Source: Shinella fusca (lineage in GTDB: Bacteria > Pseudomonadota > Alphaproteobacteria > Rhizobiales > Rhizobiaceae). Taken from it: a stretch of DNA of 64,000 nucleotides. Shown here in pieces: positions 54,602 through 63,722 of the stretch. The stretch spans positions 412,574 to 476,573 of the forward strand of contig NZ_JACHIK010000002.1 in assembly GCF_014203155.1 (NCBI RefSeq), given 5' to 3'. A program made the translations under genes and the position numbers. Under the pieces are notes generated by a model that ran no database searches, was not told the DNA's origin, and worked only from the letters and a program-made list of their open reading frames with translations. The stretch's first letter is position 1; each line of letters starts with the position of its first letter.

Positions 54602-55588
54602 GCCCTGTTCGGTGAGCCTGTCGTCTGGTTGTCGGGATATGGCACAAGTTACGGCCGCACCGTCTTCGCCGCGATGCTCGCCTTCGCCCTTGCGGGCGCC
54701 GCAATTGTCCTGAACGGATCTACCTCCAAGGCGGCCGCCGTCGCATCATGGCTTCTGGCCGGGGCGGCGCTTGCTCTTTCCGGCCATGCCAGCGCGGCCT
54801 CGCCGCAATGGATGATGCGGCCGGCGGTATTCCTGCACGCGCTCGCCATCGCCGTCTGGATGGGCGCACTTGCGCCGCTCGGCCTGGCTTTGCGCAAAAG
54901 CCGTCCCGGCGCGATCGAGGCATTGCGCCGCTTCTCGCGCATCATTCCGGTCATCGTCGCGATCCTCATCCTCGCCGGTATTGTGCTGGCGGCGGTGCAG
55001 GTTCAGGAGCCGGCCGCGCTGGTTTCGACCGCCTACGGACAGGTCTTTCTGATCAAGCTGGCGTTGCTCGCCGGCCTGTTCCTGCTCGCCGCTCTTAATC
55101 GCTGGTTCCTGACCGCGCCGGTCGAGGCTGGCGATCCTTCCGCGACGCGCCGGCTGGTTCGTTCCATCGTGGTGGAGACGCTGGTCGTGCTGCTGATGTT
55201 CGGGGTCGCGGCCACATGGCGCTTTACGCCACCGCCGCGTGCTCTTGCGGCCGCAGCGGCAGCACCTGCCTCCATTCATATCCACGCAGCCACGGCCATG
55301 GCGGACCTGACCGTCACGCCCGGCCGGGCAGGCCCGGTCAGCGTGTCGGCCTTCATCATGACGGGCGATCTCGGGCCGCTGGACGCCAAGGAGGTCACAT
55401 TCGTCTTCTCCAATCCGAGCGTTGGTGTTGAGCCCTTCAAGCGCAAAGCCGAAAGGCGCGAGACGGGAAGCTGGCAGGCGGACGGCATCGTCCTGCCGCT
55501 GCCGGGTACATGGGACGTGCGTGTCGACGTGCTGATCACCGACTTCGAGATCGCAAGACTCGAAGGCCGATTGACGATCAGGCCATGA
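54602..55588 (+). pseudogene. CopD-type copper protein, 5'-truncated
   Basis: The frame encodes the CopD membrane domain (GYGTSYGRTVFAAMLAFALA; FLHALAIAVWMGALAPLGLA; YGQVFLIKLALLAGLFLLAA; several helices) followed by a periplasmic YcnJ/CopC-like tail (HIHAATAMADLTVTPGRAGP; TWDVRVDVLITDFEIARLEG). The N-terminal part normally present is missing, and upstream sequence belongs to an inverted receptor fragment. It might still be translated from within, but it is not a complete CopD. Confidence 0.8.
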
Positions 55589-55704
55589 TGGCGCGCTCTG
55601 GAACTGACACACGGCGATCAGGCGAGGCGGTACATTTGCCGCATTGCGCAGGAAAGTGTCCCGGAATATCGTTTTGATGCTGTTATGAGTGACACGGGAA
55701 TTCG

Positions 55705-56106
55705 ATGAGGACACGGACGGGCTTTGACGGGCGATTGGCGGTGCGCATGCTGTGCGCGCTCGCGCTGCTGCTCGTCGGCTTCGCCCACAAGCCGCCCGTC
55801 GCCGTCGCTCACGCGCTGACGCCGGCGGAGCTTGCTCTCTACACGCTTCCCGGTGGGACAATTCCCGACATCTGCATGACCTCCGAGGATGGCGGATCGA
55901 AGGATGACGGCCACACGTCCGGCTCGGGTTGCGAAGCCTGCCGCCTTTCGGCGTCCGTGATCCTTCCCCAGCCGGGCGACACGGCAGGCGAGCCGATCCT
56001 TCGGGAGGCCGACCGTTACGTGCCGGTACGCATCGAAGCGTTCTATCGCCAGCTTTTTCCCCCGAACGCCGCCCCGCGCGGTCCGCCATCCGGCCTGACA
56101 GCCTGA
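55705..56106 (+). CDS. Exported DUF2946-like protein
   Basis: This 133-residue protein has an N-terminal hydrophobic segment (LAVRMLCALALLLVGFAHKP) and a mature part with a small cysteine motif, SGCEACRLSASVILPQPG, plus a late PRGPPSGLTA tail. The pattern resembles DUF2946, a family common beside copper and TonB genes. A second protein of this kind lies at 62988. It begins the rightward metal-uptake set. Confidence 0.75.
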   Translation: MRTRTGFDGRLAVRMLCALALLLVGFAHKPPVAVAHALTPAELALYTLPGGTIPDICMTSEDGGSKDDGHTSGSGCEACRLSASVILPQPGDTAGEPILREADRYVPVRIEAFYRQLFPPNAAPRGPPSGLTA

Positions 56107-56201
56107 GCCGCTGCCGCGCTTTTCGCGGCAGTCCTGTCAGCTTGTGCCGGACGGACTCCGTGGGAAACGGATAGCCCCGGCGCATCGCCGGATTGCAATC
56201 C

Positions 56202-56867
56202 ATGCTCAACCAGACCGCTTTGGGTGCCTGCGCGCCCGTACTTCTCATCGACAGCCCGGCCGAAAGACGGCTACCGCATCAAAGCCGGATCGCCGCGCAT
56301 ATGCCGATCCTGCTCCTTGGCGCGTCCCGCGCCACGGCGCTGCGTATCATAGACGGCTGCGTCGCGCTCTACCGTGAACTGGCCGACGGCCGCCGGATCA
56401 TCCTCGATATTCTCGGGCCGGGTCGTCTGCTCGGCGCAGATCTCGCCGATATCCACCAGTGCAAGGCCGTCACCCTGACGCTGACCAGCGTCGAAACCAT
56501 CGACACGGAGCGGGCGCTGGCGTCGATCGGAAACGCCATCCGCGAGATGCTGCTGCGCGCCCAGGCCCATGCGCTGCTGCTCGGACGCAAAACCGCGCCA
56601 GAGCGGGTCGCCACCGCGCTTCTCGATCTCGCCCACCAGTTCGCACGGAAGTCGGGCGCACCGCTGGCCCGCGGCCGAACGACCTTCACCCTCTATCTCA
56701 CCCGCGCCGACCTTGCCGACTGGCTGGGGCTGACGCTGGAAACCGTGAGCCGCTGTCTAAGCGCGCTCAAGCGGTCGCGGCTGATCGCCTTCGACCGGCC
56801 CGAACTCATCACCATCACGGACAGGACGGCGCTGGAAGCGCTGGCCGCAGGGCATCTGCATGCCTGA
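56202..56867 (+). CDS. Crp/Fnr-family transcriptional regulator
   Basis: The 221-residue protein has a cyclic-nucleotide-binding-like domain and a C-terminal winged helix with LTRADLADWLGLTLETVSRC, again with the E-x2-SR recognition pattern of FNR-type proteins. There is no N-terminal Fe-S cysteine cluster. It differs strongly from the FixK at 5 kb and probably regulates the following metal-uptake genes. ATG at 56202 chosen over TTG at 56193. Confidence 0.9.
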   Translation: MLNQTALGACAPVLLIDSPAERRLPHQSRIAAHMPILLLGASRATALRIIDGCVALYRELADGRRIILDILGPGRLLGADLADIHQCKAVTLTLTSVETIDTERALASIGNAIREMLLRAQAHALLLGRKTAPERVATALLDLAHQFARKSGAPLARGRTTFTLYLTRADLADWLGLTLETVSRCLSALKRSRLIAFDRPELITITDRTALEALAAGHLHA

Positions 56868-56916
56868 GTGGTCGCCCGTCAGAACCGTTTCATAGATCGC
56901 CGACAGGGGGACACTC

Positions 56917-58329
56917 ATGGCGCACATTACAGACACACCGGCCGCAAAAGCCGACACCTCGCTTTCCAGAAGCTTCTACACGACGACATGGCGCTGGCAT
57001 TTTTATGCCGGGCTCTATGTCGTGCCTTTCATGATCATGCTCGCTGTGACCGGGATGATCATGCTCTGGTCTTCCGTTCTCGTCGGGCGCGACGGGGAAA
57101 GATATCATTCCGTCGCGCCGGCCGGACAGACGCTCGCGGTTTCGGCGCAGGCCGACGCAGCGGCTTCCGCCGTTCCCGGCGGCACGCTCGTCCAGTACAT
57201 CGTGCCGCGCACGCCGGCGGAACCGGCGGTCTTCCGCGTCAACACCGATACGCAGTCGATGATGGTCGCCGTCGATCCCTATCGCGGAACGGTGCTGGGA
57301 AGCTGGGAGCGCCGCAACGGCCTCTACGATCTCGCCAATGTCATCCACGGCACGCTGCTGATCGGCGATATCGGCGACCGGCTGATCGAGATCGCCGCCG
57401 GCTTCGCCATCGTGCTGATCGTCACCGGCATCTATCTGTGGTGGCCGCGCGACGGGCGCGGACTGGCGCGCTCGCTCGTTCCTCAATTCTCAGGCCGCAG
57501 TCGCCAGGTGTGGAAATCGCTGCACCAGACAGTCGGCATTTATATCTCCATCGTCATGCTCGCCTTCCTCGTCTCCGGCCTGTCATGGGCCGGCATCTGG
57601 GGGGAGAAGATGACGCAGGCCTGGAGCACCTTTCCGGCGGAAAAATGGGACAATGTGCCGCTCTCCGACGCCACCCATGCCAGCATGAACCATGGCGGCA
57701 TCAAGCAGGTGCCGTGGACGCTGGAGCAGACGCCGATGCCGGCCTCCGGTTCCCATGCTGGACACGCGGCCATCGCGGCAGGCCAGCCGGTCGATGTCGA
57801 CAGCGTGGTCGTCTTCGCCCGTTCCGCCGGTTTCGACGGCCGCTTCCAGCTTTCCTTCCCGAGTGGAGAGGACGGTGTCTGGACCATCGCCCGCGACACG
57901 ATGAGCAACGACAGCGCCGATCCCCTGTCCGACCGCACCATGCATCTCGACCGCTACACCGGCAATGTGCTCGTCGATGTCGGCTTTGCCGATTACGGCC
58001 TCGCCGGAAAGGCAATGGCGGTCGGCATCGCTTTGCATGAGGGCGACATGGGCCTGTGGAACCTGACGCTCAACACGCTGCTCTGCCTCGCCATCATCTT
58101 CCTCTCGGTGAGCGGCGTCGTCATGTGGTGGAAGCGCCGTCCTTCCGGCGCGAACCGGCTCGTCGCGCCGGCCGTGCCGGAAAAACTCGGCCTGTGGAAA
58201 GGTGGTGCGCTGGTCATGCTGGCGGTATCGCTGCTGTTTCCGCTCACCGGCCTGGTTCTCGTGACCGTCCTTACCCTCGACATGCTGGTGATCCGGCATG
58301 TCAAGCCGCTCAAGCGCGCCCTCAGCTAA
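56917..58329 (+). CDS. PepSY-associated transmembrane protein
   Basis: The 470-residue inner-membrane protein begins with a helix pair (RWHFYAGLYVVPFMIMLAVT), has two PepSY-like periplasmic regions (FRVNTDTQSMMVAVDPYRGT; MHLDRYTGNVLVDVGFADYG) and the characteristic WKSLHQTVGIYISIVMLAFL and VSGVVMWWKRRPSG helices. The family includes iron-siderophore reductase-type proteins near TonB receptors and PCu(A)C-linked copper genes. GACAGGGGG lies upstream of the ATG. A role in reducing imported metal is plausible but unproven. Confidence 0.9.
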   Translation: MAHITDTPAAKADTSLSRSFYTTTWRWHFYAGLYVVPFMIMLAVTGMIMLWSSVLVGRDGERYHSVAPAGQTLAVSAQADAAASAVPGGTLVQYIVPRTPAEPAVFRVNTDTQSMMVAVDPYRGTVLGSWERRNGLYDLANVIHGTLLIGDIGDRLIEIAAGFAIVLIVTGIYLWWPRDGRGLARSLVPQFSGRSRQVWKSLHQTVGIYISIVMLAFLVSGLSWAGIWGEKMTQAWSTFPAEKWDNVPLSDATHASMNHGGIKQVPWTLEQTPMPASGSHAGHAAIAAGQPVDVDSVVVFARSAGFDGRFQLSFPSGEDGVWTIARDTMSNDSADPLSDRTMHLDRYTGNVLVDVGFADYGLAGKAMAVGIALHEGDMGLWNLTLNTLLCLAIIFLSVSGVVMWWKRRPSGANRLVAPAVPEKLGLWKGGALVMLAVSLLFPLTGLVLVTVLTLDMLVIRHVKPLKRALS

Positions 58330-58363
58330 ACGCATCCTTATCCGAATATTGTGGAGAAACCTC

Positions 58364-59284
58364 ATGAAACGCACGCTTATCAACCTCCTCGTCGCCTTCG
58401 CCGCCGCCCTTCCGGGCGCGGCTTTCGCCCATGAATTCAAGGTCGGCGAGATCGCGATCGATCATCCCTGGTCCCGCGCTATGCTGCCGGGAGCCAAGGT
58501 CGGCGGCGGCTACCTGACGATCACCAATGGCGGCGATGGGGACCGGCTGGTCAGCGCAACCGCCGAACGCGCCGGAACCGTCCAGATTCACGAGATGAAG
58601 ATGGACGGCGGCATCATGGTGATGCGGGAGATGAAGGGCGGCATCGCCGTCCCTGCTCACGGCACGCTCGAGCTGAAGCCGGGCGGCTATCACATCATGT
58701 TCATGAACGTCACCCAGTCCTTCAAGGAAGGCGAGGAGATCAAGGCGACGCTTGTGTTCGAAAAGGCCGGTCCGGTGGACGTCGAATTCGCCGTCGGTCC
58801 GGCGGGCGGTGGTGCCATGTCGCATGATGCACACGCCAAGGGGCATGGCGACCATGCTTCGGGGCATGACATGGCCGCCATGTCCGGCGATCCACAACAG
58901 GATATCCCGGCAAGGATGAAGGCGATCTTCGAGACGGCGGACAAGCCGCTTGCTGTCCAGCCGGTCGTTGTCGAGGGCGACTGGGCGATTGCCGGATGGA
59001 CGCAGGACGGGCGGGGCGGCCGCGCGCTCCTGAAGGAAAAGGAAGGCGGCTGGAGTATCCACCTGTGCAGCGGCGATGGGCTGAAGCAGGCCGAAGCACT
59101 GAAGACGATGGGCCTTTCGGACGACGAGGCGGAAGCCATCGTCACAAAGCTCGCCGAGGCGGAAGAACATATCGATCCGCAGACGCTTGCCCTCTTCGCC
59201 AGCTTCGAGGGAACGATGATGGTCGAGGCGGACGATGCCGGCGCGCATGACCAGCACAAGGCGCATGGGGACCACAAGCCATGA
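58364..59284 (+). CDS. PCu(A)C copper chaperone with extra copper-uptake-associated domain
   Basis: The 306-residue periplasmic protein has a signal peptide (MKRTLINLLVAFAAALPGAA), a PCu(A)C domain with copper ligands (IDHPWSRAMLPGAKVGGGYL; His and Met in IHEMKM, MVMREM; GGYHIMFMNV), a His/Met-rich linker, and a second domain of about 110 residues (MKAIFETADKPLAVQPVVVE; EGGWSIHLCSGDGLKQAEAL). It ends in a histidine-rich tail. Such proteins deliver Cu(I) to cytochrome oxidase. Its stop overlaps the SCO start. Confidence 0.92.
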   Translation: MKRTLINLLVAFAAALPGAAFAHEFKVGEIAIDHPWSRAMLPGAKVGGGYLTITNGGDGDRLVSATAERAGTVQIHEMKMDGGIMVMREMKGGIAVPAHGTLELKPGGYHIMFMNVTQSFKEGEEIKATLVFEKAGPVDVEFAVGPAGGGAMSHDAHAKGHGDHASGHDMAAMSGDPQQDIPARMKAIFETADKPLAVQPVVVEGDWAIAGWTQDGRGGRALLKEKEGGWSIHLCSGDGLKQAEALKTMGLSDDEAEAIVTKLAEAEEHIDPQTLALFASFEGTMMVEADDAGAHDQHKAHGDHKP

Positions 59285-59877
59285 CGGAGCGCAACCCGTT
59301 CGTGCTGGCGGGAGGGATCGTTGCGACGCTGTTCGTGACGATCCTTGTCGGCGTCATCGTCTGGGTCGCGGTGGATACGCCGCGACCCGGCCCGTTCAAT
59401 GCGAGATTCTCGCTCGTCGACGACCGGGGCAATCCTGTCGATCAATCACTGTTCAAGGGGAGCCCGTCGCTGGTCTATTTCGGCTAAACCCATTGCCCGG
59501 AAGTCTGCCCGACGACGCTTTATGAGGTGGCCGGCTATCTCAAGGCGCTCGGACCGGAAGGTGAAGGCGTTAAAGCTTATTTCTTCTCCATCGATCCGGA
59601 GCGCGACACGCCTGACGTCATACATGGCTATGTCACCGCCTTCACCGACCGGATCACCGGCATCACCGGCAAGCCGGAGGAGATGAAGAAGGTGATCGAC
59701 GGCTGGATGGTGCATGCATCGCGCCTGCCGAGCGAGGACGGTGACTATCACATGAGCCACACCACATCCCTGCTGCTGATCGGAGCGGATGGCCGCCTCA
59801 AAGGCCTGCTGTCCTACGGCGCAGACCAGAAGGAAGCTCTCGACAAAATCCGCAGCACGCTTTTGCGCCACGTCTGA
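59281..59877 (+). pseudogene. SCO-family copper protein interrupted by one nonsense codon
   Basis: The frame encodes a membrane anchor (FVLAGGIVATLFVTILVGVI) and RFSLVDDRGNPVDQSLFKGS, then stops at TAA (59485-59487) immediately before THCPEVCPTT, the CxxxC copper motif. The same frame continues unbroken to 59877 with the late histidine (MSHTTSLLLIG). The expected codon is Tyr, as in FGYTHCP, so one substitution (TAT or TAC to TAA) inactivates an otherwise intact gene. Sequence error is the alternative. Confidence 0.85.
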
Positions 59878-59935
59878 ACGGCATCGCCGCAGGGCGCGCC
59901 TCTATCGCAACGATATTCACATTGAAGGACACCCC

Positions 59936-61039
59936 ATGAGAAAGCTACTTCTCGCCACCGCCGTCGGCCTCATTGCCCTGGCCGGACAAGCATTCGCCAA
60001 TATTACCGTCACCGACGTGAAAGGCCGCACCGTCACGGTTCCGAAAGTGCCCGAGCGCATCGTTCTCGGCTTCTACTATGAAGACTATCTGGCGATCGGC
60101 GGTCCCGGCGCCATGGACAAGGTGGTCGCGCTGGCGCAGTCCACCTGGAAGGACTGGCGGCCGAAACAGTTCGCGGCCTACGAAAAGGTCTTTCCGGCGC
60201 TCGCCTCCATTCCCGATGTCGGCAATACCGAGGACAATACCTTCTCCGTCGAGAAGGTGATCGCCGCCAAGCCCGATCTCCTGATCCTCGGAGCATGGAA
60301 TTACGATGCGCTCGGCGAGGGCGTGAAACAGATCGAGGCGGCGGGTATTCCGATCGTGACGCTCGACTACAATGCCCAGACCGTCGAGAAGCATGTCGTC
60401 TCCACTTTGGCGCTCGGCAAGCTTCTCGGCACGGAAGACCGCGCAGAGAAGCTTGCGGATAACTACAAACATGCCTTCGAGGATATCGAGGCGCGCATCG
60501 CCAAGGCGGGGCCGACCGAAAAGAAGGTCTATGTTGAACTGGCCCAGAAGGGACCGTCCGAGGTCGGCAATTCCTATGGCGACACCATGTGGGGCGCGCT
60601 GATCGACAAGCTCGGCGGCCACAACATCGCCAAGGGGCAAATCGGCAACTGGGGACCGTTAAGCCCGGAATACGTTCTGGCACAAAAGCCCGACCTGATC
60701 TTCCTCGGCGGTTCGGAATGGCTGAACAGGCCTGAAGCCGTTGCCGTAGGCTTCGGCGCCAATCCGGCCGTCGCCCGCGAGCGTATGGCAGCCTATCTCA
60801 CGCGTCCGGGCTGGTCCGACCTCCCGGCCGCCGAGAACGGCGGCGTCCACGCCATCTATCACGGCGGGGCGCGCACGCTTTCGGACTACGTCTATGCGCA
60901 GTACATCGCCAAGCAGATCTATCCGGATGCGTTCAAGGATGTCGATCCGGCGCAGAACATCCGTGACTATTATGAGAAATGGCTGCCGGTGAAGGCCGAT
61001 GGCGTCTTCGTTCTGCCTTACCGGACCGATCCGCAATGA
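59936..61039 (+). CDS. FecB/BtuF-type ABC transporter, periplasmic binding protein
   Basis: The 367-residue precursor has a signal peptide (MRKLLLATAVGLIALAGQAF) and a helical-backbone, two-lobe binding fold (TVTDVKGRTVTVPKVPERIV; EKVIAAKPDLLILGAWNYDA; VLAQKPDLIFLGGSEWLNRP). It belongs to metal-chelate binding proteins and differs from the one at 28.5 kb. Neighbouring copper genes leave open whether it carries an iron or a copper chelate. Its stop overlaps the permease start. Confidence 0.92.
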   Translation: MRKLLLATAVGLIALAGQAFANITVTDVKGRTVTVPKVPERIVLGFYYEDYLAIGGPGAMDKVVALAQSTWKDWRPKQFAAYEKVFPALASIPDVGNTEDNTFSVEKVIAAKPDLLILGAWNYDALGEGVKQIEAAGIPIVTLDYNAQTVEKHVVSTLALGKLLGTEDRAEKLADNYKHAFEDIEARIAKAGPTEKKVYVELAQKGPSEVGNSYGDTMWGALIDKLGGHNIAKGQIGNWGPLSPEYVLAQKPDLIFLGGSEWLNRPEAVAVGFGANPAVARERMAAYLTRPGWSDLPAAENGGVHAIYHGGARTLSDYVYAQYIAKQIYPDAFKDVDPAQNIRDYYEKWLPVKADGVFVLPYRTDPQ

Positions 61040-62097
61040 CAGGCGTACTTTCCGTCGAAGCTATGCGCGGCAGCTATCGCCGCGTATCGGCACGGCGCGC
61101 GGCGGCTATCCTCACCGCCGCGCTCGTCCTTGCCGTCCTGATGATGCTCGACCTGACGACAGGCCCTTCGGGCATGCCGCTTGCCGACGTGCTGCACGGC
61201 CTTGCCGACGGCCCCCGGGGAGCGGATCGGTCTATAGCCACCATCCTCTGGCAGTTGCGCATGCCGCAGACGCTGATGGGTGCGCTGGTCGGCGGTTGCC
61301 TCGGACTTGCGGGGCTCCAGATGCAGACGATCCTCGGCAATCCGCTGGCAAGCCCGTTCACGCTGGGCTTTTCCGCTGCTGCGGGCTTCGGCGCGGCGCT
61401 CGCCATCATGTACGGGGGCCTCGTTCCCCTGCCTTCTTATCTCGTCATACCGGCATCGGCCTTCGCCATGACGCTCGTCGCCTGCGGCCTTATCTATCTG
61501 GTCGCGCGGCTGCGTAGCGCCTCGCCGGAAATCCTCGTGCTCGGCGGTATCGCCGTGTTGTTCTTTTTCCAGTCTGTGCAGTCTCTCCTGCAATTCCTCG
61601 CCTCGCCGGAAGTGTTGCAGCAGATCGTCTTCTGGCTGTTCGGCTCCCTGCTGAAATCGACGTGGACAAGCGTCGCCGTTACCGGGGCGATCTTCCTTGC
61701 CAGCCTACCTTTTGTCCTGCGCGACACCTGGGCGCTGACGACGCTCCGGCTCGGCGACGCAAATGCCGTGAGCCTCGGTCTTTCGGTGGATGCGGTGCGG
61801 CGGCGAACGTTTCTGATCGTCGCGCTGCTAACGGCGGCAGCCGTTTCCTTCGTCGGTACCATCGGCTTCGTCGGGCTGATCGCGCCGCATGCCGCCCGCG
61901 CGCTGGTCGGTGAGGACCATCGCTTTGCCCTGCCGCTGTCGGCGCTCACCGGAGCAATCATTCTGATCGGCGCTTCGGTGTTCGGCAAGTTCATCTCGCC
62001 CGGCGCGGCCATACCGGTCGGCATCATCACCGCCGTCGCGGGCGTGCCGATGCTCTTCGCGATCATCGCGCGGCGCGGCAGAAATGGTGGGGTCTAG
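61036..62097 (+). CDS. FecCD-family ABC transporter permease
   Basis: The 353-residue membrane protein has about nine helices and FecCD signatures (LRMPQTLMGALVGGCLGLAG; QMQTILGNPLASPFTLGFSA; VGTIGFVGLIAPHAARALVG). A single permease gene suggests a homodimer, unlike the two-permease system at 29 kb. It abuts the ATPase gene directly. Confidence 0.93.
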   Translation: MTGVLSVEAMRGSYRRVSARRAAAILTAALVLAVLMMLDLTTGPSGMPLADVLHGLADGPRGADRSIATILWQLRMPQTLMGALVGGCLGLAGLQMQTILGNPLASPFTLGFSAAAGFGAALAIMYGGLVPLPSYLVIPASAFAMTLVACGLIYLVARLRSASPEILVLGGIAVLFFFQSVQSLLQFLASPEVLQQIVFWLFGSLLKSTWTSVAVTGAIFLASLPFVLRDTWALTTLRLGDANAVSLGLSVDAVRRRTFLIVALLTAAAVSFVGTIGFVGLIAPHAARALVGEDHRFALPLSALTGAIILIGASVFGKFISPGAAIPVGIITAVAGVPMLFAIIARRGRNGGV

Positions 62098-62856
62098 ATG
62101 GGACTGCATCTCGAAAATGTCAGCATCGCCCGCGGACGCAGCAGGATTCTTGAAGGTGTCACCGGACGGCTGGCGGAAGGCCAGATCGTCGGCCTCGTCG
62201 GCCCGAACGGCACGGGCAAATCGACACTGATCAACGCCATCGCAACGCTTTTGCCTTTCTCTGGCATTGTCCGCTGGCGAGGAGAGCCCGTCCGCCTGGG
62301 GGAAATCGGCTATATGCCGCAGCATAGCCAGGTGCGCGCCGACCTGACCGTCGTTGAAACCGTGCTGCTCGGCAGACACGAGAGGCTCGGCTGGCGGGTC
62401 GACAACGGCGATGTCGACGCCGCCATATTCGTGCTGGAGGAGTTCGGCATAGCCCATCTCCATGCCCGCCAGATGAACACGCTGTCCGGCGGCCAGCAGC
62501 AGCTCGTCCTGCTGGCCCAGCGTCTCCTGCGCGAACCGAAGCTGCTGCTGCTGGACGAGGCGACCAGCGCCCTCGACATCCGCCACCAGATGCAGGTGTT
62601 CGACCGGCTGCGCGCCTATGTCGAGCGCACCGGCGCGCTTGTCATCATCGCCATCCATGACCTCAATCTTGCCGCCCGCCATACGAATACGATCATGCTG
62701 CTCGATCGCGGCCGCGCTGCCGGGATCGGCCCGTTCGGCTCGGTCCTGCATGAGGACATGTTGAGAAACGTCTATGGCATCGACGCTGAAATCCTTGTCT
62801 CAAGGTCAGGACACACCGTCATCCTGCCGCTCGGCGCGGTGGAGGGCCGCGGATGA
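62098..62856 (+). CDS. Metal-chelate ABC transporter ATP-binding protein
   Basis: The 252-residue ATPase has Walker A GPNGTGKST, signature LSGGQQQLV, Walker B LLLLDEATSALDIR and H-loop IAIHDLNLAARH. It completes the binding protein-permease-ATPase transporter and starts immediately after the permease stop. Confidence 0.95.
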   Translation: MGLHLENVSIARGRSRILEGVTGRLAEGQIVGLVGPNGTGKSTLINAIATLLPFSGIVRWRGEPVRLGEIGYMPQHSQVRADLTVVETVLLGRHERLGWRVDNGDVDAAIFVLEEFGIAHLHARQMNTLSGGQQQLVLLAQRLLREPKLLLLDEATSALDIRHQMQVFDRLRAYVERTGALVIIAIHDLNLAARHTNTIMLLDRGRAAGIGPFGSVLHEDMLRNVYGIDAEILVSRSGHTVILPLGAVEGRG

Positions 62857-62987
62857 ATTCGTTGCAATATTGCTCTTCGAGACAGCCCGAAGTGAGGCGT
62901 ATCACGGGAAGTCGATGCGCTTTGCCGCAGGCCGGTTTCGTTGTTCTGAAAATGTCGTGATGTTACCGTTTAGATCGGAGGTGGGAC

Positions 62988-63371
62988 GTGGATCAGACAG
63001 CGCATAGGCGAGGATCGGCAGTCGCATTTGTCGCGATTTGCGTTCTCGTGCTGCAATCTTTCCTGTCCGCGTGGGCGAGCGCAGCAATGGCGGCGACGCC
63101 GACGCTGGACGCCTTCGGCAATCCGCTTTGCATCACCAGCATCGATCATGACGGCACGTCGCCGCCCGGCGATCATTCGGCGCTGCCGAATTGCTGCACA
63201 CTTGGCTGCAACATGCCATCGCACCTGCTCGCCGCAGATCCATCCGGCGATACCGGGTTGCGATGGTCGCTGTCTTCCGACGACATTCGCTTCGATCTCG
63301 CCCAGTCGTTTCATATCCATGGCCCGGAGCATAATCCAGGCAGTCCCCGTGCTCCCCCTCTGACGGCATGA
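62988..63371 (+). CDS. Exported DUF2946 protein
   Basis: This 127-residue protein has an N-terminal hydrophobic segment (AVAFVAICVLVLQSFLSAWA), a DUF2946-like LDAFGNPLCIT, GDHSALPNCC and TLGCNMPSH cysteine/histidine motif, and a short C-terminal APPLTA tail like that of the protein at 55.7 kb. GGAGGTGGGAC precedes the GTG start. Such proteins are often upstream of TonB receptors, which fits the interrupted signal-peptide ORF downstream. Function unknown. Confidence 0.85.
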   Translation: MDQTAHRRGSAVAFVAICVLVLQSFLSAWASAAMAATPTLDAFGNPLCITSIDHDGTSPPGDHSALPNCCTLGCNMPSHLLAADPSGDTGLRWSLSSDDIRFDLAQSFHIHGPEHNPGSPRAPPLTA

Positions 63372-63580
63372 TCCAACCGGCTTGACGTCATCGCGCGCTG
63401 GCTTCCGTCAGATTCGGTCCGTGCGCCTCGCGCATCGGACGTCACTGGAGCGTTCAATCATGGGCAATTCCGTTCGCGATGATCCCATTCGCGACGCTGC
63501 GGGTTGCAGCCATCCACCGGGATCGCAATGCGCATGAAACGCCCGCCAACATGATTCAATACATGGGAAAGGAATATCCG

Positions 63581-63700
63581 ATGAAATCCTTGAAGATAAT
63601 GTTCTCTGCCACCGCACTTGCAGCTGCCCTTTGCTGTCAATCGGCATGGAATAAGGGGTCTGACTCAATCTCGATGATGTTTTGCATTCTGCTGGCCTGA
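63581..63700 (+). pseudogene. Signal-peptide ORF interrupted by an insertion sequence
   Basis: A frame beginning MKSLKIMFSATALAAALCCQ, after GGAAAGGAATATCCG, is a clear Sec signal peptide. It is cut after CQSAWNKG by sequence leading into a transposase gene. By comparison with similar operons it could be the start of a TonB receptor, but only the signal remains. Confidence 0.55.
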
Positions 63701-63722
63701 TTTCCAATGTGGAATCAGCGCC

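Noticed and set aside
59485..59487. Recoding of the SCO stop codon
   Set aside because: TAA is not used for selenocysteine or pyrrolysine, and the expected residue is tyrosine; a mutation or error is simpler.
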